Below are positions 46,101 to 58,100 of a stretch of DNA of 64,000 bases, one piece after another. Source of the stretch: Liolophura sinensis (Eukaryota > Mollusca > Polyplacophora > Chitonida > Chitonidae). Where the stretch lies: NCBI RefSeq assembly GCF_032854445.1, contig NC_088303.1:28003265-28067264 (forward strand), in the 5' to 3' direction. Both the position numbers and the translations under genes were made by a program. The notes beneath the pieces are model-generated. The model worked only from the letters and a program-made list of their open reading frames with translations, was not told where the DNA came from and did not search any database. The first letter of the stretch is position 1. Every line of letters starts with the position of its first letter.

Positions 46101-49100
46101 TAAATTTTTAAAAAATAAATAGTGCATTAAAAGTATATTTACAACAATATTACAAAACAATATTTGATATTTACCAACATTTGAAAAATCGTGAAATTTT
46201 GCACACTGCATGTCACTAATCAAGTCAACACACTGTAGCAAGGATTACCCTGTAGATACAGATGTGCTCCAATGAACATGAGCAAATGCATAATTGGTCA
46301 GATTTTGAAAAATTTTACAAACAGACTGAAGGTAATTTTGACTAGCTGTACGACCAGATAATGTAAAATCTGGTCTGACCACCCTGCTTTTGTACCACAC
46401 TAAACAGTGAGCAAGCACTGTGTTAATGAGGCATGTGATCAGATTTTGTGGGATGACTAACCACTCCTCCTGAAGCAGATGTCTAACGTCATCATGATCG
46501 GACACTATCGTACCAGGCTGATACACCGCTTGTTTCAAACTGTCCCGCAAATGTCCTATGGGATTGAGATCCGGGGAATCGGTGGGCCGTTACATGTGCG
46601 TTCACGTTCAAAGAAGACATTTATCACTCTGGCTAGATGTGGATGAGTGCTGTCATGCATAAAGAAATCTGTTGCCATCTTAAATCTGTTTTCAAAATCC
46701 CACGACAACGTATTCGCGCATGATCATTGGAGCACCTCTGTGTCGACAGGGTAATCCTTGCTACAGTGTGTTGACTTGATTACTGAAATACTGTGTGCAA
46801 AATTTCACAACAATTGGGCAAATAACTTGGTAAATGTCAAACAAAGTTTTGGGAGGAACTTACTATTGATGCACTGTTTATTTTAAAGACAGAAGGACAT
46901 TGTATAAGAATTATATTTGACGTGTTTTTTTTAAATCTTAGCTAGGCTTGAAAGTGTCTGTTTAAGCTTTGCTTTGAGTTTGGATGTTATCATTATCATG
47001 TCAAAAGAAATCCATTTTTGTTGTGACATCTCACCATGACATAGCTGATAAATTGCTGATATATATATAGATATCTATCTATCTGGCCGTATATATAGCC
47101 AGATAAACCCCAATGATTCATTCATTCAAAGTATCACTGGTATTTCATTGATTACAAGAAATGATCATTTTTTCTTTTTCCCCTAACTTTTTGGGAGCTT
47201 ACCTCAACTTGTGAGCTTGAGTCATTTGTGCTACTTTCCAGTTCTGGCCGTGCTGTTTGTCCCCAGACACTCTCCAACACAGAAAAAAGACAGGGATCCC
47301 TGGTGGGCAAATTGAGGAACAAAATAACACAATTAAAAGCAAATATAATGGGATCTCATCTTGATTCATTATTTCTTTATTTGCTTGTTGTTTTATGCCA
47401 TACCCAAGAGGGTCTCATTTATATGATGGTGGAAGAAACCCAAAAATCTGAGGTAAAACACCCATCTTTATCAAGTTACAGGTATGCACACCATATTGGT
47501 GGAAGACATAATGTTAAACATCCCAACAGGCATCATGGACTGCCTGGGGAATGTACAAATTCCCTGTATAAGGCCAGATTTTTAAAAGCTAGAGACTGAA
47601 AGGCAAATATGTTAACAACCGGGCCATGGCTTGCACCTCATAAATGTTATACTGTATGGTGCTTCTATTCAAACAATTCTTGTGCATTGAAAACAGGTGT
47701 TTGGGGTTCAAGTAAGATACGTGTGAAATCTGATAATGTTCATATCGCTTTGTTAGGAAATGCTGGCGAATGTTTATTATGTTGTAACGTAAGTATTGTA
47801 AGAACATCGCCATATTTTCATACATGTTTTATTCATACAATACCACTTCTTCAGCTGGTTAGTACCCGGTATGTCATCATGAGCTTGACTCAAGAAAGTG
47901 ACCAACGCGCAGTCAAAAGTTCTGACCCATGTACATTTCAAAAAAGCACCTTGTCAAGAACACCATTCTAACAATAAAAGCAAGACCACTGACAACAACA
48001 GTGTGTTCTTTAAGAGCTGCTTGTCACAGTTAAAAATCTATACAATGAAAACTCAGATGACAACTGACCTCTCCTTGTTGGTTCTACTCAGTAAAGTGAC
48101 AGCTGTCACTGTAATGCTCTGCATCTCCCACTGCAATACATCCCTCCAGTTCTCCAGGTGACTGGAATGATCGGGCAACTGGATGACAGCAAACACTCCA
48201 TGACTGTCTTCTGCCAGAATACTCCAGCTGGAAACACAGGCAGGACAAACGTAAAACTTGGCTTACCTCAACCTCAGTACAAATATTTTGTCAAATCCAT
48301 CTCACTTTCAACATGATAGATATTTAATCACATACCAAGGCTGCCGGATATTTTACCTCATTTTTAGCCTGGTGGAGATTTAAACTTATTCCCCATTATA
48401 GTGAAAACCCCATTCTCTGCATAGTGAAAATTTTATCTCATTATGGACTTACTGGGGATGTTTATCTCATTCCCAACGTGCTGGAATTTTACCTTATTCT
48501 CAACCTGCTGGAAGTTTACTTCATTCCCAAACTGCTGGAAATTTAACTTCATTCCCACCATACTGGAAATTTTACCTCATTCTCAACCTGCTGGAAATTT
48601 AACCTCATTCCCATTGTACTGGAAATTTTACCTCATTCTCAAACTGCCAGAAATTTAACCTCATTCCAAGCATACCGCACATTTTACCTCATTCCTGACC
48701 TGTTAGAAATTTATCCTATTTCCCAGCATACTGGAAATTTTACCTCATTCCCAACCTGCTGGAAATGTTACCTCATTCCCAGATTACTGGAAATTTTACC
48801 TCATTCTCAACCTGCCAGAAATTTAATATCATTTCCAGCATACTGGAAGTTTTACCTCATTCCAGACATGTTGAAAATATAACCTCATTCCAAGCATACC
48901 GCACATTTTACCTCATTCCTGACCTGTTAGAAATTTATCCTATTTCCCAGCATACTGGAAATTTTACCTCATTCCCAACCTGCCAGAAATTTAACCTCAT
49001 TCCCAGCATACTGGAAATTTTACCTCATTCCCAACCTGCTGGAAATGTTACCTCATTCCCAGATTACTGGAAATTTTACCTCATTCTCAACCTGCCAGAA

Positions 49101-52100
49101 ATTTAATATCATTCCCAGCATACTGGAAATTTTACCTCATTCCCAACCTGCCAGAAATTTAACATCATTCCAACCATACTGGAAATTTTACCTTATTCAT
49201 AACCTGCTGGAAATTTGACCTCATTCCCGGCACAGGGGAAATTTTGCCTCATTCCCAACCTGCCAGAAATTTAACATCATTCATAGCATACTGGAAATTT
49301 TACCTCATTCCCAACCTTCTGGAAATTTTACCTCATCCCAACCTGCTGGATTTTTACCTTATTCTCAACCTGCTGGAAGTTTACTTCATTCTCAAACTGC
49401 TGGAAATTTAACTTCATTCCTAACCTGCTGGAATTTAACATCATTCTCAAATTGCAGGAAATTTACCCTCATTCCAAAAATTTAACTTCACTCCCGCCAT
49501 ACTGGAAATTTTACCTCATTCTGAATCTGCTGGCCATTTAACATCATTCCAACCATACTGAAAATTTCACCTCATTCCCAACCTGCTGGAAATTTAACGT
49601 CATTCCCAGCATACTGGAAATTTTACCTCATTCCCAACCTGCTGGAAATGTTACGTCATTCTCAGGTTACTGGAAATTTTACCTCATTCTCAACCTGCTG
49701 GAAATTTAATATCATTCCCAGTATACTGGACATTTCACCTCATTCCCGACCTGTTGGAAATTTAACGTCATTCCCAGCATACTGGAAATTTTACCTCATT
49801 CCCAACCTGCTGGAAATGTTATGTCATTCTCAGGTTACTGGAAATTTTACCTCATTCTCAACCTGCTGGAAATTTAATATCATTCCCAGTATACTGGACA
49901 TTTCACCTCATTCTCGACCTGTTGGAAATTTATCCTCATTCCCAACATGCTGGAAATTTTACATCATTCCCAACATGCTGGAAATGTTACCTCATTCCCA
50001 GGTAACTGGAAATTTTACCTCATTCTCAACTTGCCAGAAATTTAATATCATTTCCAGCATACTGGAAATTTTACCTCATTCCCAACCTGCCAGAAATTTA
50101 ACATCATTCCCAGCATACTGGAAATTTTACCTCATTCCCAACCTGCTGGAAATTTAACATCATTCCTGATATACTGGAAATTTTACCTCATTCCCAACCT
50201 GCCAGAAATTTAACATCATTCCCAGCATACTGGAAATTTTACCTCATTCTCAACCTGCTGGAAATTTAACATCATTCCTGATATACTGGAAATTTTACCT
50301 CATTCCCAACCTGCCAGAAATTTAACATCATTCCCAGCATACTGGAAATTTTACCTTATTCCTAACCTGTTGGAAATTTAACATCATTCCCAGCATACTG
50401 GAAATTTTACCTCATTCCCAACCTGCCAGAAATTTAACATTATTCCCACCATACTGGAAAATTTTACCTCATTCCCAGGTAACTGGAAATTTAACATCAT
50501 CCCCAGCATACTGGGAAATGAGGCATGAGAAAATTTTACCTCATTTCCATCCTGCTGGAAATTTAACATCATTCCCAGCATACTGGAAATTTTACCTCAT
50601 TCCCAGCCTGCCAGACATTTAACCTCATTCCCAGCCTGCCAGGAATTTAACATCATTCCCAGCATACTGGAAATTTTACCTCATTAACAACCTGCTGGAA
50701 ATTTAACATCATTCCCAGCAAACTGGAAATTTTACTTCATTCCCAACCTGCCAGAAATTTAACATTATTCCCAGCATACTGGGAAATTTTACCTCATTCC
50801 CAGGTAACTGGAAATTTAACATCATTCCCAGCATACTGGGAAATTTAACATCATCCCCAGCATACTGGGAAATGAGGCATGAGAAAATTTTACCTCATTC
50901 CCAGCCTGCCAGAAATTTAACATCATTCCCAGCATACTGGAAATTTTACTTCATTCCCAACCTAGTGAAACTTTAATCTTATGCTCAGTACAGAAGGATT
51001 TACTCATCTTCATCCTGCTGAAAATTTAATCTTATTCCCAACCTGCTGAAAATTATTTCAAACATGGTAAGAAATTTGATTTCAATTAATACCTGACAGA
51101 TATTTAACCCTATTTCCAACTTGATTGTAATTTTAATCTCATTTCCAAGCCAGAAGGAAGCTTTACTATCCTCATCTGGTTTGGAGATAGTGACTTACAT
51201 ACAGGGCGATTTAATCTGTTGTCACATTCTACAATGCTTACCTCAGATAAGGCTGTGTTTTGAGCCTTCGGCAGAATACTCTGCAGATTGTGGCCTGGAA
51301 GCTCAGGCCTTTGTCTGTACAATGGCCAGTCTTCTCTATGCTGTCAAGTATAGACTCGGACAGCTTCGGCCCTGGGATCTGTGAGTTCAGAATGGTGTGA
51401 AGCCTGGGGTTATCCCCACCTGCACCTCCTGTAGAAGTGATCCCTGACACAGACTGGAATAAGGAGAGAACTTGTATGAGGTTGAGAAAAGATCCACATG
51501 GACTCTAAATGTCCATGCAATCAGTGAGCAAAAATGAACGTGTGTTTTAAATCTGGATTCTTGGTGTGGTGGATGTGGTTTAAAGTTTCAGATCAGAATG
51601 TATTTTGACAATTACCACAGAAACATAACAATCTTTGTCAAATAGAAACAAAAATGCACTAAAATAGGAGGAAAAATAACAATCTTTCAGCACACTTTTA
51701 AGTTGCTTAGAATATTCAACAAACTTCTTGCTAAGTAAACTGGAAAAAGACTATAAACAGATTGCTGTTTTTTTTTTTGATTACGTATGTAAGTAGGTTA
51801 CCTGTGTGTCTATGGAGAGAGTTGTAGGACAAGGGTATAACTGGACTGGGCAGCTCTTTGGCGGACAGTCACCTAGGCAGATGAAACAGAAATACCATAA
51901 TACCACATTTCACACCAAGTACATGGTGCCCCCCTCATAAAGCTTTAAACAATTCATACATACACAAACATGTACACAATCTGTCTTAGTGGTTGATATC
52001 ATTCTTTTAGTCTACTCAGATCAAAAATACTCAAATTAAACTTCATCTTTAGTTTATAATTAAAGTTAACTTAATCTCATTAATAATTATGAATTTCCTT

Positions 52101-55100
52101 CTGACAGCTGATATAAAACTACAGCCCAAAGGTTTTGATTTGGTATCCATTCTTCAAATGTAACAACAGGTTGATGAGTCCTATTTTCCATAGAACGGTC
52201 AACTTACTTACAGACAAAAGTAACCAATATTTGCATATTTACTTACTTTGTACCTTCCAACATTTGTGAGATTACCTTGAACACATGGACACCGCCACAC
52301 AGCTCTGAATGATTTCAAATCTTTATCATGAACAGTAGCATCATTCATGGTTGAGTCACTGGTACCACTGGGAACAGGGTCTAGTACGGAGTAGTATACA
52401 CACAGCAGTACCTGATGACCTAGTGCTGGCATGTCTAAAGTCTGCCTGCAACAGTACCAATGCGTGGACTATTAACATACATACAAAGCAGGTCAAACAC
52501 AACATTAGAACATATAAAACTGAAACAGGAGGCGCAATCCAACCAACACAACAAACTGATTGAAGTTGCAGATAACTAAAACAAGTTTCTCAGTACACCC
52601 AGGATAAACATGTTAAATTGTAAGTAATGAACAAATGCATTCAGTGATATGAAGTTTTAATTAGCACATCTGCTTTACCATTTACCATTTGCAGCTTTCA
52701 GAATGACTCATGCCATTCGGACATCAGAGAACAAGCTTTTGGTGCTGAAAACTGATTAAACATAAGTTGTGCCTGGAAAGGAATTACATGAATTGTGAGT
52801 TTGGATGCATACAGTTTATTAGTGGATTTATTTTATGAAACAGGTATTAAAATGGATAAGTGTACTTTAGTGAGAATGACTCGACCCTTACCATGGAGGG
52901 TGTATTCTAACAGCTAATCCTTTCCTTAGTTTGTGAGAGTGGGCGGAGTTCTGCGGAAACATCACCATGACAACAGGCTGAAGACTGGATTGGCTGATGC
53001 CATCACAAGACAACATGGTACATGTAGCCACACAGAGGGAGCAGCTGGTTTCTAAGGAGCTCAACTGTACTTTTATGAACTTCGAACATTCTAGAATAAA
53101 GATACAATTTGGGATGTGAGGTGAAAAGAATTTGGGAATCGATGCAAAAACAACTTTCTTCTATTTATCTGACTGATTCACTTGTATGAACTCAGTCAAT
53201 TGTTTGGGTGGAAGAAATCACAGAGCCCGGCATAAACCACCAACCTTTGGCAGAGTACTGGCTCACTTACCTACATGTGACGTTCCGACATGAGCACCCT
53301 ACTGTATTGTTTGCAATGAATTAAGTATACATGTAAATGGTCACAAGAGAGTGGTTGACTGTCTACTGTCATCAAGGCCATGCAAGACAATTTGGCATTG
53401 GAGACCAAGTTTAAAAATAAAGAATTTTGACTACTCAAAAAATCACTGACTAATATTTCACACCATTGTCACTACAATGTAATCCACCCTAATGATGGCA
53501 AATAAGCTTGTTAACGGATCTGCATTAAATGTAACGCCATTATACAAGACGCTAAGAAGGGGTATCAAAGATGTAATGCCATTATACAAGACGCTAAGAA
53601 GGGGTATCAGAGATGCCGTTACCCATGGAGGAGTCAGCAGCAGAGTGGTGTTGTTCCCGGACTTTGTGGTACCAGACTGTCTGAGCGGATTTCTCTCTAC
53701 TCTGCAACTTACACAGCTGCTCAGCCATGCTGCATCTAAAACAACAGATATGACATACATGTATGTTTCCTTGTAGGCGTCTCAGTCCCCCACACATTTA
53801 TGATACAGCTGCTTTTCTTTGATGCAATGTCACAGACACCAGACTAGACACTCCACACTAGCCAAATACCACACTAACACTGCACCTACCACTGCTTGCT
53901 GCTTGGCCAATCCCTTTTGAAAAGAAAGAAGCAAGAAAGTATGCTCACAGACACCAGACTAGACACCCAACACTATCGACATAATACAGGGCACTGCACC
54001 AATCGCTGCATGGCTTATCCGTAATATTGGGCATAAAGCATGAAGGAATGAGTATTGTATATATATCTTACGCCACAGCCAATGTCTCACATATGAGACA
54101 GAAGGCCTGACGATTTATCTAATGCAGTGTAAGAAAAGATTCTTAAACCTACAAATTGTACGAGTAACCTGATACATGAGCATGGAACTCTACACCATCG
54201 ATCTACCGACTGTTAATGCTACCAGCTGTCTAAAAAGTGAAGATTTTGTATTTTGCTACCAGCTGTCTAAAAAGTCAAGATTTTGTATTTTTCTACCAAC
54301 TATCCAAAAAGTCAAGATTGTGTATTTTGCTACCAGCTGTCTGAAAGTCATGATTTTGCAAAATACAAATATACCTAGCATACTTCTTTTTCTTCTTAGC
54401 AGAGTCTTCCAAATTTTCTGACATTTCATTGTTGGAGGTGCTTTTTTTGGGCGTTCCTCCCTGCCACTGAATATTTTTTAACCAATCTCCAGCCTTCATT
54501 TTCCCGGCTGCCTGTGATGGAGAAACCTTGGGTGAAGTGGTTCTGGAAGATGGGATGGAGATATCGTCTGTTGCTTTCTGAAATGTAACTCATGTGTTTA
54601 AATCCAAAATGTCAAAGTCACCATTGAAATGATTACATATAAGTTTGTGGCTTTAGTTTACACTCTAACTGTGAAATTGTGAGATTGTGAAATGGTGCAG
54701 CAGAAAGGCAGCATGCCATTGTAGAGGAAGGGTTATGTCCCTTTCATGAAATTCTGTGCTTGTTTAATTAGCTTCCTTTTTTAAATGTTGTTTACATACA
54801 TTTTGTTGACCAAATAAAGTGATTAGAAATGTTGTATAACTAAGGTTAGTGGAATGGCTTTAACTTTCAAAGCTGAAGGATCCTGGATCAATTTGTTTTG
54901 CATTTTATAAAACCTGTTATCATTAAGTTGTACATGTAAGACAGGGTTCATGCCAGCTATTAAGAGTGGGTCATATCTTACACAGCCACATCCTATGACA
55001 AGGTCTTCACTTCAGGTACCATGCTTGACTATGCAAACTAACAGGGGGATAGCCTCACCCTGCCCTTTACAGCAGATAGCAGAACGACACACTGAGCTAT

Positions 55101-58100
55101 ACCCCATGACAATGCATTAGAAGGGTTCACATGTAGACACGAATGGCGAGATTCTTTTATTCTGTTGTACTGAAGTATGTTAGGGTTTATTTACCTGTGT
55201 TTTTGTTAAGATATTACATTCTGTGTTTGTTGTGCTAACCTGGGTTTCAGTCCAGTTTCTGGATAGTTGGCAGTCTGGCACTTTAGCTGATCCAAGTCAC
55301 TTGGAGTCCTAACTTACCAACCCGGGTAGGCAAAGGAAGACAACTTTAGTTGCCTCAATTTACACATTATAGGCAAAGTTTCCATTGTAACACACGAGGG
55401 GCAATTTGAATCTGTCACCTTTTTTACCTGGTTGTCATGATTAACTTGGATGGAGCTTAGGCCTGAGGAAGTTTCATAAATCATTCATTCATGAAAAGGA
55501 TGCCAAAGCTTACGGATGACACCTGCCCCAATGTTACTGACACCACATATTTCCCAATCCTGTGACTTAGTAACTGCATAACTCACATGATACTAGCCTC
55601 CTAACGCTCACCTCTGAGGGGTCGGGCCGACTGACTGTCTGCATGCTCACTTCTTCAGACTCAGAGTCGTACGATGAAATACACTCACGCAAATCCTTAA
55701 ATAAATTGTTGAACAGCGTTACTTCAGAGTACAATTAAATACAGTTTACAAAAACGTAAGAAAGAAAGCTTATTTCATAAAGGATTTACTTTCATATATG
55801 GCAGTGAACCTGTTAACAACTGTCAAAAGGTAAGTAAATGACACAAGTCAATGTTGACATTGAATGTAATTTTTTTTTTAACTCTTTACTCCTGTAAATG
55901 GAAAGGAAGCAAAAGATGAATTAAGTATCAGTAGAAAAATCAATGAAAACTATGACCAATTCTACCTTTTTCGATTACTTATTTTATTTGACTAAATGAA
56001 TTACACATACTACGCACCACTTTTTGTGTCAGTGACATCGCAAACTATTTTTTTTATCCCAAAGACTGTTTTGTATATTGGAATACATATACCGGTACCT
56101 ATGCTTGGGTAGACAAGAAACTAAAAACAGATCAACCAACTGCGCGAGTAGTCAAGAAACTAAAAGTAAATCGTCCAATTGGCATCCAACATTATCAACA
56201 TGGGGACAGTTGTTTATTCAAGTAAAAATTAATTAAACTCAGTAAAGGTAGTTTTGGGGTATAGAATCAGCAGTATTTTCGGTCACACTTTCATTTTATA
56301 CGTCACACTTTTCAACGACCTGAACCTAATCTGTACCTGTTGAACAGTCTGATATTCCTCCAAATCCTCTGGCTTACTGGGTGGCGATCTGCTCCACTCT
56401 TCTTCTTCACAATCTATCAGGTCTACATCATTTAGTGTCACACCAGAAACTTCCCTCACTGACTTAGGCGTGGTCTTTTTAGCATGGGTAATAGCTATAC
56501 ATCTCTTCTTCTGCTTTTTTATCACCAAGTTCTTCTCCTTTAGGAGAAAACATTTATTTGTCATTGACTCAATGACAATAAAATAATATTTTCATTTGCA
56601 AGTTGTATGGGTGGAGGAATCACAGCAGAACTGAGGAAATCCTGCCGAATTCGCGGAGTAAACCACCAGTGTTTGGTAGGTAAATGATAAACTTTGTCAT
56701 GTATGATACATAGACCTTCACCCACAGAACAAGCTCGCTGCCTACATCATATCGATGAATGACAACTGATTAACACTGAAATCCATCTAACATCTAAGTG
56801 GCTCACAGGGTCTTGTCAACCACTAGGATGTCTTGGAGATTGACAGACACCCCCATACCTCCACAACCCCACCCATAAAAAAACAGTAAGGCAAAACAAT
56901 TCATGGAAATAATTTATGAACTTTTTCATTTCATTTAAGCAGGTTTAGATGATCTACACTTTGAGTGAACAAATGAATGGGTGATTAGTGTTTAGCACCA
57001 TGTTGGTAATATAAATCGTTCCCATGGCAAGTGTGCACCAACTTATCATATAAACACACTTTAAATATCTACACCAAAAAATGCAACTAAAAATATGAAT
57101 AACTTACATTAAACATGGGGGACAAAACACACTTGAAATTAAAAGTTACCTCCATTTCACTTTCACTTCCCTCACTTGATAGGCAGCTGATAGAGAGTTG
57201 ATCTGTAAGAGTTAAGAAGTTAGACTATGGTAGTACACAGATGGGATAAATGTACTTGTATCTAAAATCAAACAGCAATTACAGATTCTGTGGGTTCTAG
57301 TATATGATGTTTTATAACCAAACGTGATATTTCACAACATTTATTTGCCTCTAAATGAGAGCTTTTCAGGCTAAATTTTTAGGTCTTTCTGATTTCAGGG
57401 TTCGAATACATGTCACTAAGAAGTAAATAAAATGTTGTTACCACTGTCATTCATATCTGATGTCATCATCAACAGGAAATAGAGTTTAGGATTGTGAGGA
57501 CTGTGAAACATTTAACAAACTCGCATCATAAAAGTTTTGCAGCAGGAATAAGGGACTAGGCTTTAAACATTATTTCAAAACTATAAATAATATGATTTAC
57601 CTGTTTCTTCATCCAGAAGATGGGTTTGGGTTTTCAATTCTTTCACTGGTGACATATCTGCTAATTTTCGTTTCCGTTTATCCTTAGCACTACATAATTG
57701 TATCAATTTAAAGTCTGCAAAACCCTTGCCAGCTGTTTCCCACTTTTCAACTATGTCATGTTGAGCTGACTTTCTGTGACGTGAGATTTTGTCTTCTTGG
57801 AAACTGTTCTCAAATCCTCTTGACAATGTCCCTGTATTACAGTTAGAAACAGATGGATTTCTGTCCCCATACTGTAACTGAAAAACGCCAGAAATACCAG
57901 TTTGAACTGTAAACTAAAGCATTGAGCAAACATTAAGTGTTGAACTTATTTATTTATTTGATAGGTGTTTAATGCCGTACTGAAGAATATTTCACTTACA
58001 CAACGGCAGCCAGCATTGTGGTGCTCATAAACCAGTTAGCTAGCAAACCTTCCCAGGTACGGCCAAAGATGAAGCCAGTATGAGCAGGTGAGAGGCTCCT

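Noticed and set aside
46245-46550. 101-codon minus-strand frame as a host gene
   Set aside because: LLQEEWLVIPQ and neighbours are the C-terminal part of a Tc1-like transposase inside inverted ends.
49648-50157. 169-codon open frame in the 28-bp array
   Set aside because: It is a translation of the minisatellite; its amino-acid repeats follow the DNA unit, there is no start context, and it is antisense in a SPIDR intron.
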